NCBI RefSeq assembly: GCF_009758125.1
Contig: NZ_WRXO01000006.1
Location: forward strand, 124,001 to 188,000
Source of the DNA: Chitinophaga oryziterrae
GTDB taxonomy: Bacteria; Bacteroidota; Bacteroidia; Chitinophagales; Chitinophagaceae
Direction: 5' to 3'
Length of the DNA stretch: 64,000 nt
Shown: in pieces, positions 27,306 to 35,712 of the stretch
Position numbering within the stretch: position 1 is the stretch's first letter
Layout: each line of letters starts with the position of its first letter
The notes under the pieces: model-generated
Database searches by the model: none
What the model was told of the DNA's origin: nothing
Seen by the model: the letters and a program-made list of their open reading frames with translations, nothing else
Translations under genes and position numbers: made by a program

Positions 27306-29113
27306 ATCTTTATCTCTTTACCTGTTCTGAAAGTATGTTTCCACTCCGGACTATATAAATGCGACCTGTTCTTCCTTGCTCCAATAGCTGCACCTACAAT
27401 TACCAGTGTCGTCAACGTTAATTTATTATCCCTGATGATCTTTGCCAGATCTTTCAATTGCCCCGTATACACCTCTTCATCTTTCCACGTTACTCTATAT
27501 AAAACAGCTACAGGCGTTTCGGCCTCATAATGCTCTAATAACTGTTCCTGTACAGATTTAGCAATCGTGGCGCTTAAAAAGATACACATCGTTGCCTTAT
27601 GCTTCGCCATCTCATTCAGCTTCTCATTCTCCGGTAAAGGGGTCTTACCTGCACCTCTTGTAAGAATAATGCTCTGCACCACTTCAGGAATCGTAAACTC
27701 CGATTTTAAATACGCTGCTGCTGCCTGAAAAGAGGATATGCCAGGTACAATGTAATAGTCCATTCCTTTCTCATCGAAAATGGTCATCTGCTCCTGTATG
27801 GCGCCATATATAGAGGGATCGCCGGATTGTAACCGCACAATCATATGCCCTTTGGCATAATGGGTATCCATTAATGCTATCTGCTCTTCCAGGGTCATGC
27901 TGGCAGAGTTCCTGATAATTGCGCCCGGTTTCGCGTAATGCGTTAGTTCCAAAGGAACAAGACTACCGGCATATAAAATAAGATCTGCTTCTTCCAGTAG
28001 TTGTTTCCCTTTTACACTGATCAGTTCAGCATCACCCGGACCAGCACCTACAATAGCTACTACGGCTTTACGTAATACCTGTTTATCTACTGCAATGGCA
28101 ATCGTATGTTTCTTACCGGATGATAAGGATATCTTTTGCTTTTCCAGCAACAGCTCTTTATTCCCGGATAACAACATTGCTGATGCTTCTGAAACACTGT
28201 GTACGCCTAATTTAGACATTACTACTTCGGAAGGGTTCACAACAGTTTGTGAGTTTAACTCATCTGTCGTATAAGTAACAAAAGGAATATTGAATGTTTT
28301 AGAAAGATCAATAAATGCTGCTTCATCGTGTTTCACATCTATAGAACCTAATGCCTTTACGGATTCTATTGCTAAATGTTCTTCTGCCAACCGGAATCTG
28401 AAGGATGCCAGTAACAGATCAGATTCAATATCACGGGAACATCCCATACCTATATTTAATACGGGAGCATAGTAATATAAAGAGGGACACGGAACATCAT
28501 AAATTTTATAAGTCACTGCTATAAACAGGGAATACTTAGAAAAATCTATCTCTTTATAATCATAATAACAATCAACAAAAGAAGGTTTGGATTTTTCCAG
28601 ATAAAGAGTTCCTTTATCTTTAATATCCAGTAATAAAGCAGTTGGTTTGTTATTCACAAACAATGAGATCTGCTGATTTAAATCACTACCTGATTTCCAG
28701 TTAAACTGAGCTGCTAATGTATCCAATGCCCACAATTGCTGTATATCACTGGATGTAGTAATCACAGGTAAAGCACCTATCGCATTGGCTAATTTAATAG
28801 CCAGCTCATTGGCCCCGCCAACATGCCCGGATACAACAGACTGTACAAACGTTCCATGATCATCCATGTTCACCACAGCAGGGTCCTGCTTCTTATCAGT
28901 AAGATAAGGCGCAATACTGCGTACACAAATACCTAAAGCTCCTATAAACACAAGGGTATCAAACTTAGCAAAATCCTTTTCTAAAAAGGAGGTGATGCTT
29001 TCTATATTATTCAACCTTGTACTTACCAATACAGATTTAGAAAACTCTTTCTGGATACGAAGCCCCAGTTCTACTCCTTTATCTGTACTCGCTATAATGG
29101 CAGTATTATTCAT
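27302..29113 (-). CDS. Fusion: cobalt-precorrin-5A hydrolase (CbiG) + precorrin-4 C11-methyltransferase (CobM/CbiF)
   Basis: 603 residues in two domains. Residues 1 to about 330 are CbiG: FIGALGICVRSIAPYL, SGHVGGANELA and the C-terminal LNIGMGCSRDIESD block. Residues from about 352 on are a tetrapyrrole methylase: IVGAGPGDAELISVKGKQLL, LYAGSLVP, RLQSGDPSIYGAIQEQ and VVPG-like VPGISSFQAAAA. CbiF adds the C11 methyl group and CbiG then opens the delta-lactone, releasing acetaldehyde, so the fusion joins consecutive steps. CbiG again marks the anaerobic-type route. Confidence 0.94.
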   Translation of the reverse strand: MNNTAIIASTDKGVELGLRIQKEFSKSVLVSTRLNNIESITSFLEKDFAKFDTLVFIGALGICVRSIAPYLTDKKQDPAVVNMDDHGTFVQSVVSGHVGGANELAIKLANAIGALPVITTSSDIQQLWALDTLAAQFNWKSGSDLNQQISLFVNNKPTALLLDIKDKGTLYLEKSKPSFVDCYYDYKEIDFSKYSLFIAVTYKIYDVPCPSLYYYAPVLNIGMGCSRDIESDLLLASFRFRLAEEHLAIESVKALGSIDVKHDEAAFIDLSKTFNIPFVTYTTDELNSQTVVNPSEVVMSKLGVHSVSEASAMLLSGNKELLLEKQKISLSSGKKHTIAIAVDKQVLRKAVVAIVGAGPGDAELISVKGKQLLEEADLILYAGSLVPLELTHYAKPGAIIRNSASMTLEEQIALMDTHYAKGHMIVRLQSGDPSIYGAIQEQMTIFDEKGMDYYIVPGISSFQAAAAYLKSEFTIPEVVQSIILTRGAGKTPLPENEKLNEMAKHKATMCIFLSATIAKSVQEQLLEHYEAETPVAVLYRVTWKDEEVYTGQLKDLAKIIRDNKLTLTTLVIVGAAIGARKNRSHLYSPEWKHTFRTGKEIKI

Positions 29114-30285
29114 AATTTTTCTGCTGTTAAAATAGTAATTGGATTATGTTCGTCTACTCTCAACGTAATAGGGTCCAGTAAATGATAATTCAACTGTTGT
29201 ATACCTGTGATAAATTGTTCTTTACTTTCTTCTTTTACGGCATTGATCACTAACCGCCCCTTAATATTTAAATGGGAATCAACCAATGCAATCAGCTCTG
29301 TCAGCCTGTTCCCATGCCCGCCTATAAATATAGCATCTGCCTGCCCTTTTAACTCTTGTAAAAAGATATCTCCCATTACTTTACTTATACCAGGTGTAGA
29401 ATGCTTCCGTGTATTTATATCAAATAACTGACTGCATTCCGGTCTTTTCTCAAATGCTGTAACCTGTAAAGCCGGAAACTGTTTCTTAGCTTCTATAGAA
29501 ACAGATCCTGTACAAAAACCTATATCCCAGAATGAAGTCCTGTTATGCAAATCCAGTTGTGAAAGACTTAACAGCCGAACAGACATTTTGGTAATCATAT
29601 TAGGTCTGTTCTCCAATCCTGCAAAAGCAGTATCATGGATACCAAATGCTTTAGGCTTCAAAACAGTCCTTACTAATAACACACAGTTCAATGCATTGAA
29701 GGAAGATCCTACTTCCTCAAGCGATAAATAACTAATCCTTTCATCAATCCCTTCCAACGCTTCTCCCACAATCACAGAATAGTTATCAAACCCATATTCC
29801 AGCATTCTCTCCGCAATCGCCGAAGGAGTTTTAACCCCATCCGTCAATACACCTATCAGAGAATACCCTGAAATCAAAGCAATATCCAGTTCATCCCACC
29901 CCCGCCCATGAACAGAAGTATTACAAATATGCTGGTAAGCAATATTACAACGATGACAAAGCACCTGTAAACTATTAAAATGAGGATACACCTTCATTAC
30001 AGCACTGGTATCTAACCTCATAATAGTATTAGCAATCCCATAAAACAAAGGATCTCCGGAAGCAAATACAACTACAGTCTGATTAAACTCCCGATATCGT
30101 TCTATCAACCGCCCCATATCCCCAATAATATCAATCCAAACATGCCCCTCCGGTAAATAGCCTTTCACTAACTCATAATGCCGCTTACCACCCGAAAACA
30201 CACTATGTAAAGGCAATATACTTTTCACTTCATCCATAAATGAAAAAGCAGGATTGTTTGATATGCCTATTATTATATACTCCAC
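29110..30285 (-). CDS. cobL: Precorrin-6Y C5,15-methyltransferase (decarboxylating), CbiE-CbiT fusion
   Basis: 391 residues. The N-terminal half (to about 200) is a CbiE tetrapyrrole methylase with VVVFASGDPLFYGIANTIM; the C-terminal half is CbiT with the SAM motif DIGFCTGSVSIEA and the FIGGHGNRLTEL segment. Together they methylate C5 and C15 and decarboxylate the C12 acetate. The gene starts after a 252-bp break in the otherwise overlapping run; that break holds a dispersed hairpin element (30349-30520). Confidence 0.94.
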   Translation of the reverse strand: MEYIIIGISNNPAFSFMDEVKSILPLHSVFSGGKRHYELVKGYLPEGHVWIDIIGDMGRLIERYREFNQTVVVFASGDPLFYGIANTIMRLDTSAVMKVYPHFNSLQVLCHRCNIAYQHICNTSVHGRGWDELDIALISGYSLIGVLTDGVKTPSAIAERMLEYGFDNYSVIVGEALEGIDERISYLSLEEVGSSFNALNCVLLVRTVLKPKAFGIHDTAFAGLENRPNMITKMSVRLLSLSQLDLHNRTSFWDIGFCTGSVSIEAKKQFPALQVTAFEKRPECSQLFDINTRKHSTPGISKVMGDIFLQELKGQADAIFIGGHGNRLTELIALVDSHLNIKGRLVINAVKEESKEQFITGIQQLNYHLLDPITLRVDEHNPITILTAEKL

Positions 30286-30301
30286 AATGTTGTTTAGTTA
30301 A

Positions 30302-30325
30302 GCTCCGTTAGGAGTTCCGTGTTTA
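30302..30325. repeat. Short dispersed hairpin plus GTTTA motif, copy 1
   Basis: The plus strand reads CTCCGTTAGGAGTTCCGTGTTTA just upstream of the cobL start. A near-identical string occurs at about 43935-43957. The first part folds as a small CTCC/GGAG stem-loop. Both copies lie immediately 5' of minus-strand genes and share orientation. Confidence 0.5.
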
Positions 30326-30348
30326 TAAAAAAATGCTTAGTTTGATTA

Positions 30349-30520
30349 CATAATCTTTGCGGCAGGTGTTGTTGTTCATAAATACACCTTATCTGACGTG
30401 AATATTAGGTGAAGTCAAATTGAAAATAAATCCTGACCCATATTCCAAAGCTAAATCAGGGAACTAAACAGTCAGATGCAGTGTATTTATGAGCAACAAC
30501 ACCTGACAATCTATATTCAA
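30349..30520. repeat. Solo copy of the dispersed long-hairpin element, inside the B12 gene run
   Basis: The hairpin proper is 30363-30505 (143 bp). Outer arms CAGGTGTTGTTGTTCATAAA... and their complement ending ...GCAACAACACCTG pair over about 25 bp, with one U-G wobble. A second block ATCTGAC/GTCAGAT extends the stem, and the loop region has GAATAT/ATATTC. Conserved flanks are ATAATCTTTGC before and ATATTCAAA after. It is about 85 percent identical in the core to three copies at 53.8-54.4 kb. Its outermost stem bases differ from those copies on both arms, keeping pairing. The rest of 30286-30537 shows nothing else. Confidence 0.9.
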
Positions 30521-30537
30521 ATTATAGCGTCAGAAAC

Positions 30538-31176
30538 TTAATAACTATCAAAAAACAACACAGCATCCTTTTGTTTCCGCTTCTCCCATTCCAATATCTC
30601 CAGCTCCGGCTTATCCGAAAATTGATCTACATGTCCGACGCACAAATAAGCTACAAGTTTATTGGCGGGAGGCGCTTTAAGAATACTTTTCACTTTTTCA
30701 GGGTCTAAAATACTCACCCATCCAATTCCAATATTCAACGCCCTGGCCATTAACCACATATTCTGCACGGCACAGATCACACTATACAATCCCACTTCTC
30801 CCATGCTTGTTTGTCCCAGTACAGGGCCAACAGCTGGTTTGTAAAACACGGCTATATTAACCGGGGCTTCTATGATCCCTTCCAGTTTCAACCTGATATA
30901 CTCCTGCTGTTTCTCATCTTTAAAAACACCGGCCGCCTTTTCATTCTCTTCACAAAACGTTTCTTTTATCTTTGCTTTTATCGTCGCATCTTTTATGATC
31001 ACAAACTCCCAGGGCTGTGAAAACCCTACCGAAGGAGCATTCAGCGCCACCGATATCAGCTTCGAAATAATATCGTCTTCTACAGGAGCAGCAATAAAAC
31101 GATTCCCCCGAACATCCCTTCTATTCAAAATCAGCTCTTCCAGTAACCCGGCTTCTGCATCAGTAAACTTTCTCAT
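30538..31176 (-). CDS. bluB: 5,6-dimethylbenzimidazole synthase
   Basis: 212 residues of the nitroreductase-like flavin fold. The N-terminus has LILNRRDVRGNRF and LNAPSVGFSQPWEFVII, both diagnostic of BluB rather than ordinary nitroreductases; the C-terminus has YLCVGHVDQFSDKPELE. BluB uses oxygen and reduced FMN to cleave FMN into DMB, the lower ligand of B12. It follows the cobJ-cbiC fusion with a 4-bp overlap. Its oxygen requirement contrasts with the anaerobic-type corrin genes around it. Confidence 0.94.
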   Translation of the reverse strand: MRKFTDAEAGLLEELILNRRDVRGNRFIAAPVEDDIISKLISVALNAPSVGFSQPWEFVIIKDATIKAKIKETFCEENEKAAGVFKDEKQQEYIRLKLEGIIEAPVNIAVFYKPAVGPVLGQTSMGEVGLYSVICAVQNMWLMARALNIGIGWVSILDPEKVKSILKAPPANKLVAYLCVGHVDQFSDKPELEILEWEKRKQKDAVLFFDSY

Positions 31177-32528
31177 GATACTAATGTATTTACAGTAAAC
31201 GCTGCATTCACAATACTCGCGGCCACATTACTCCCGCCTTTACGCCCTTTAATGATCACATAAGGCACCTGCTTCATCGCCTGCAATTTCAACTTAGACT
31301 CTACCACATTCACAAAACCCACCGGTGTACCGATAATCCCCGCAGGATTAAATTCCGGGAACTGATCACATAACTCAAACAAGGCAGTTGGTGCATTGCC
31401 AACAACAAACAATGCTTCAGGATGTTTCGCAATAGCGATCCGCATACCGGCCTGGCTCCGTGTTAACCCTTCTTTCTCCGCTAAAGGGATCGTCTCAGGA
31501 TCATTTAAATAACAATACACATTCACATTGTACCGGTTAATAAACTCTTTCGTAATCCCGGATTGTACCATCGTTACATCCGTCACGATCGTGCCTCCGT
31601 TCGTTAAATACTCATGCCAGCGTGAAATAGCATCTTTATTAGAGAGATATAGATCCTCATATTCAAAATCCGCTGTAGTATGTATACACCGGATAATCGC
31701 CCACTGGTCCGCCGCACTGATATCATGCCTATGCAACTGCTCCGCTATCTGCCTGAAACTCTCATCCTGTATTTCCTGTCCGGTCTGTGGCTTACGGGCA
31801 AGATACCCGCGAGGCGTCACCAGGAAATCCTTAAACTGATAAGTCTGGGAGTTTCCCACCATCACCAAAGAGAACATATCCACCAGAGTAGTATCAAACT
31901 CCTGTAAAGTAGTAATCGTAATCTGCTCTTCCGGACGCGTTACCTGCCTGATGATAGCCACCGGCGTCTCAGGAGCCCGGTGCGCTAAAAAGATCTCCTT
32001 AAACCGCTCCAGTTGCCAGAACCGCTTCTTGCTTCGCGGATTATACAAAGAGGTCACAAAATCCCCCGTGGCGGCTGCAAAGATCCTTTTTTCAATCGTC
32101 GTCCACGGTGTCATTAGATCTGATAAAGAAATACAGCAGAAATCATGGCCTAATGGTGCCCCTAACTTCCCGGCAGAAGCAATGAATGCACTGATACCCG
32201 GGACCGTCTGCAGATCAAGTTCCTTATCAGGGCGTTTGCTGGCATACTCATACACCAGGGATGCCATGGCATAAATGCCTGCATCTCCGGAACTGATCAC
32301 CACTACATGTTTCCCCGGCTCACAACTGTTCACCGCCAGCGCTGCACGCGCTTCTTCTTCTGTAAGATCTTTACCCACGGCTACACATGAAGGCTTTAAC
32401 AGATGCTGTATAAACTGGAAATAATAACTATACCCTATCACGATGTCCGCATCCGCTAATACCTGCTGCGCAAGAGGGAGAATGTAATCCTGTCCGCCCG
32501 GACCAATACCTACTACACTTAACTTCAT
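31173..32528 (-). CDS. Fusion: precorrin-3B C17-methyltransferase (CobJ/CbiH) + precorrin-8X methylmutase (CbiC/CobH)
   Basis: 451 residues. Residues 1 to about 240 are a tetrapyrrole methylase (VVGIGPGGQDYILPLA, SSGDAGIYAMASL, TVPGISAFIASAGKLGAPLGHDF). Residues from about 245 are the methylmutase: AIIRCIHTTADFEYEDL with the catalytic His, GTIVTDVTMVQSGI, and IIGTPVGFVNVVESK. The two reactions (ring contraction/C17 methylation and the C11-to-C12 methyl shift) are not consecutive, so the fusion may serve intermediate channelling or co-expression. 4-bp overlaps with cobI and bluB. Confidence 0.94.
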   Translation of the reverse strand: MKLSVVGIGPGGQDYILPLAQQVLADADIVIGYSYYFQFIQHLLKPSCVAVGKDLTEEEARAALAVNSCEPGKHVVVISSGDAGIYAMASLVYEYASKRPDKELDLQTVPGISAFIASAGKLGAPLGHDFCCISLSDLMTPWTTIEKRIFAAATGDFVTSLYNPRSKKRFWQLERFKEIFLAHRAPETPVAIIRQVTRPEEQITITTLQEFDTTLVDMFSLVMVGNSQTYQFKDFLVTPRGYLARKPQTGQEIQDESFRQIAEQLHRHDISAADQWAIIRCIHTTADFEYEDLYLSNKDAISRWHEYLTNGGTIVTDVTMVQSGITKEFINRYNVNVYCYLNDPETIPLAEKEGLTRSQAGMRIAIAKHPEALFVVGNAPTALFELCDQFPEFNPAGIIGTPVGFVNVVESKLKLQAMKQVPYVIIKGRKGGSNVAASIVNAAFTVNTLVS

Positions 32529-33190
32529 ACTTTCTTTAATATAAGTAATGAAAAATAGGGGATCTCTCTATCCTTCAGATCATTGATGTCCGTAGTAATA
32601 AATTGCTGTGGCGTACCTAAACGTTCACAATAGACAATATTCAGGTCTTTAATAAAAGGCATGATGCCGCTAAGAACACTGCGTACTTTAATCAATACCA
32701 CCGTATCAAACTCTTCTAAATAACGCGCTATGTTTTTAGCACGCGGAAGAATCGCGATCTTCTCATTCAACACCGCCAGCGGTAACTGATGCGCCGCAGC
32801 GCCCAACAAAAAGGAAGGCACTCCCGCAATGATCTCTACATCTAATTTATGCTGCCGGATATGCTTCAGCAAATAAGCGAACGTGCTATAGAAAGAAATA
32901 TCTCCCTCACTTACAAAAGCAATATCCAACCCATTGTTATAATCCGTAAGCATCTCCTGAAAAGTCTCTGCATAAGTCTTCTCCGCCTGTTCCCTGTCAT
33001 CAGACATATTCAGGAACATCCCCCGGAACTTACTTTCATCCAGGTTATAATGTTGTAAAATGCCTAAAGAATAACTACTCCCCGGTAAAGACCCCGGATA
33101 ATAGATCCTGTCCACCTGCTGCAACACCTGCAATCCCTTCACTGTTATCAGCAAAGGATCTCCCGGTCCTAACGAAACGCCATATATCAT
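32525..33190 (-). CDS. cobI: Precorrin-2 / cobalt-factor II C20-methyltransferase
   Basis: 221 residues of the tetrapyrrole methylase fold, starting GVSLGPGDPLLITVKGLQVL, with AFVSEGDISFYSTFAYL and IAGVPSFLLGAAAHQLPLA. It adds the C20 methyl group. In an early-cobalt pathway the equivalent name is CbiL. Coupled to cbiX upstream by a 4-bp overlap. Confidence 0.92.
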   Translation of the reverse strand: MIYGVSLGPGDPLLITVKGLQVLQQVDRIYYPGSLPGSSYSLGILQHYNLDESKFRGMFLNMSDDREQAEKTYAETFQEMLTDYNNGLDIAFVSEGDISFYSTFAYLLKHIRQHKLDVEIIAGVPSFLLGAAAHQLPLAVLNEKIAILPRAKNIARYLEEFDTVVLIKVRSVLSGIMPFIKDLNIVYCERLGTPQQFITTDINDLKDREIPYFSLLILKKV

Positions 33191-34095
33191 ATCCCCAGGA
33201 TCTTTTTAAATGTAGATAAAAACTTCCCCTCAATTTTCTCATCCTCCTCAAACAAAATCCCTTTCACCGCCAGATGATGCCCTACCTGTTCTTTCCCCAC
33301 CTCTTCCTCAAAACCAATAATCTGTGTTCTGTATTTACACAACTGGCAATTCATATTGGGATTACCGGTTTCCACTTCTGCTATACGCTCATCCAAAGAC
33401 TGTAACAACAACTCATCACACTCAAAAGACCCCGTATACACAAACTCTTTATCAGAGCCGGCGCTGAACTCCGAAACCTGTGCATATATTTTCTTCAGCA
33501 ATATACCCGTAAATAAGAAGATAGGAAGCACGACCACCCGCTTATAAGGTAATAACTCCACCACAGGTAAAATGTCCTTTAAAAGGGGCTGTGTAACGCC
33601 AATAAAAGCCGTTGTGGCAAAGCCAAAACCCATCCCTTCCCATAACATCCGCGTTAACTTGGCAACGTCAGAATTCGCGTCCGGGTCGGAAGTACCACGA
33701 CCTACCACCAATAAACACGTATCCTTATCATAAGTACTAACGGCAGCGATCAGTTTCTTGCACAACTGCAAAACAGAAGGCGTGATACCGATATGTTTCC
33801 CCAGCCTGATACGCAAATCAGCATACTGGTTCTGCAACGTATTCATCTCAAAAGGAATATCATTCTTCGCATGACCGCCCGCAAATAAAATAGCCGGGAT
33901 CGCAATAATATCACGCACACCGGCCACATACATCCGCTCCACCGCCGCGGCATATACCGGGTGAGAGAACTCCAGGAAACCATAATCAACAAGGCGGTCG
34001 GGATACCGGAGTTTCAACAACTTCACCAGTTCCTTAAAGCCTTCAACTCCTTCAGGGTCGCGGCTGCCATGTCCACAAATTAAGATGCCCTTCAT
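33187..34095 (-). CDS. cbiX: Sirohydrochlorin cobaltochelatase, long CbiX
   Basis: 302 residues made of two ferrochelatase-like halves: CGHGSRDPEG with His-9 and GGHAKND with His-75 in the first, GRGTSDPDANSD in the degenerate second. The C-terminus has C250-x2-C253 in MNCQLCKYR, typical of long CbiX proteins that carry an Fe-S centre. It inserts Co2+ into sirohydrochlorin without ATP, the first committed step of the early-cobalt route. The adjacent [2Fe-2S] protein could be its redox partner (inference). Confidence 0.92.
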   Translation of the reverse strand: MKGILICGHGSRDPEGVEGFKELVKLLKLRYPDRLVDYGFLEFSHPVYAAAVERMYVAGVRDIIAIPAILFAGGHAKNDIPFEMNTLQNQYADLRIRLGKHIGITPSVLQLCKKLIAAVSTYDKDTCLLVVGRGTSDPDANSDVAKLTRMLWEGMGFGFATTAFIGVTQPLLKDILPVVELLPYKRVVVLPIFLFTGILLKKIYAQVSEFSAGSDKEFVYTGSFECDELLLQSLDERIAEVETGNPNMNCQLCKYRTQIIGFEEEVGKEQVGHHLAVKGILFEEDEKIEGKFLSTFKKILGI

Positions 34096-34889
34096 AGTGT
34101 TTCAAGTGGGTCCGGATATTTAAAAGCATAACCTAAGCGCTGCTTTAGCTTATCCGAATTGATGATTTTAAATTTATTCCCGCCGGCAATAAAAGTGGGT
34201 AATACCAACCCAGCTTTTGATGCTGCCAATGTATAAAAATCCTTCCTCAAAGGATGCACGTCCGAACACGCATTGAACACTTCCCCCCAGACACCCTGAC
34301 GAATAATCTCCGTAATAATAGCGATGCAATCATCCTGATGTATCACATTGATCGGGGCATCCCCATTCTCCACATTGGTTTTTCCCGCTAAAAAACGCCC
34401 CGGCTGACGATCATACCCTATCAAGCCTGCAAAACGCAACACCGTACAATCCGTATGTGTGCGGAATAGCTCCTCCACCGCTACCAGTGCTTTCCCGCTG
34501 CCCTTCACCGGTTCAAAATGGTCATCTTCAGTCACTACCCGGTTCAGCTCCGGATATACAGAAGTGGAACTCACAAACAACACATGTTGAGCCTTTATCA
34601 AAGGAAGCAGCAAAGACATCTGCGCCGTATGATACGCCACAATATCCTCCCTGCGTGCAGGAGGAACGTTAATGATCAATATCTCAGATGCCAGAAAACC
34701 GGAGAGCTGATCCCCGGTAATCTGCGTATCAGTAATCTGTATCTGATAAGGAATGATTCCCTTTTCCTGTAATAATGCAAGTTTATCCTGACTGGTAACC
34801 GAGCCATGTACCCTATATCCTTCGCGCAACAAATGCGAAGCCAGAGGTAAGCCCAGCCAGCCACAACCTAATATACTAACCGTTTTCAT
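34092..34889 (-). CDS. NAD(P)-binding epimerase/SDR-like protein in the B12 run
   Basis: 265 residues with an N-terminal Rossmann motif ILGCGWLGLPLASHLL (GxGxxG) and FVSSTSVYPELN, TVLRFAGLIGYDRQPG and VIHQDDCIAII, as in atypical extended SDRs of the YeeZ type. The Ser-Thr-Ser-Val-Tyr stretch fits SDR catalytic chemistry but the usual YxxxK lysine is not evident. It is coupled by 4-bp overlap to cbiX and overlaps the NiCoT gene by 14 bp, so it is part of the B12 operon. No established corrin step needs it; its job is unknown. Confidence 0.7.
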   Translation of the reverse strand: MKTVSILGCGWLGLPLASHLLREGYRVHGSVTSQDKLALLQEKGIIPYQIQITDTQITGDQLSGFLASEILIINVPPARREDIVAYHTAQMSLLLPLIKAQHVLFVSSTSVYPELNRVVTEDDHFEPVKGSGKALVAVEELFRTHTDCTVLRFAGLIGYDRQPGRFLAGKTNVENGDAPINVIHQDDCIAIITEIIRQGVWGEVFNACSDVHPLRKDFYTLAASKAGLVLPTFIAGGNKFKIINSDKLKQRLGYAFKYPDPLETL

Positions 34890-35712
34890 CAGCAGTCCGG
34901 GCGTATTTATGTTTTAAATATAAATCAGCGTATAAAGATATGATTATAGTGATAAAAGTAAGTCCTACAATATTGTTTTGCAGGTCTGATAACTCCAGAA
35001 AAGGCATGATTGTGCTCAGTACTTTATACAAAGGAATGGCAAAACACATGATCGTGATCAGCACATTCAGCTTAAACCGGTGGCTCTGGATCTTTTTCTG
35101 ATCAAAAGTCTTCAGTAGTTTACTTAACAGCAGGGAATCACAGGTGCCCGTCATAATCAGCCCCAGCGAAAATACCAGTCCGCCAATAATAGCATATATC
35201 CATTGGTTAGACACCGAAATAGCATACCCGAATGCTGCTATCTGGGAAGATGTATCGAAGATAAATCCAAAGATCACCCCGGTAACGATCACGGTAAAAG
35301 GATTGATAGAAGTACTGAACGACTTCGGCAACAGCCATTTCCTCACACCACTCAGTTGTCCCTGACTGTTCCGCATTAACGCGATCAGGTTAGACACCCC
35401 TATAAAAAACAACATCACCGTAGACATCCACTCCACCACAATATCCAGCATCGCCGGCATGGCAAAGTTGTTTTTCAATATACAGAGCGTCAGCGCTATC
35501 GCCGTTACCATAATCCCATGCCCGAAAGTAAACAGGGTGCCTACCCAGCGGGTCCACATACTTTTAGTTAAGTGCAACCGATACGTATACCCGTCAATGA
35601 TAGTAATATGGTCCGGGTCCAGTCCGTGCCGCAATCCCAATACCGCCAGTATAATGAATCCCGTAAAATTATGATGCAGTTCTTCCATAACAATATGTTT
35701 AAAAAAAGACAC
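34876..35712 (-). CDS. NiCoT-family nickel/cobalt transporter (HoxN/NixA type)
   Basis: 278 residues with about eight hydrophobic helices. The family signature in helix II is RHGLDPDHITIIDGYT, containing H-x4-D-H; the other NiCoT motifs are LFTFGHGIMVTA and GFIFDTSSQIAAFG. It is expected to import Co2+ across the inner membrane for corrin synthesis. An internal ATG eight codons downstream is an alternative start. The 5' end overlaps the TonB-receptor stop by 14 bp. Confidence 0.88.
   Translation of the reverse strand: MSFFKHIVMEELHHNFTGFIILAVLGLRHGLDPDHITIIDGYTYRLHLTKSMWTRWVGTLFTFGHGIMVTAIALTLCILKNNFAMPAMLDIVVEWMSTVMLFFIGVSNLIALMRNSQGQLSGVRKWLLPKSFSTSINPFTVIVTGVIFGFIFDTSSQIAAFGYAISVSNQWIYAIIGGLVFSLGLIMTGTCDSLLLSKLLKTFDQKKIQSHRFKLNVLITIMCFAIPLYKVLSTIMPFLELSDLQNNIVGLTFITIIISLYADLYLKHKYARTADENG

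Noticed and set aside
30338..30360. Promoter of cobL or bluB inside the solo hairpin element
   Set aside because: TTTG and TAATCTTTG are present but on the plus strand, with wrong spacing and pointing away from cobL.
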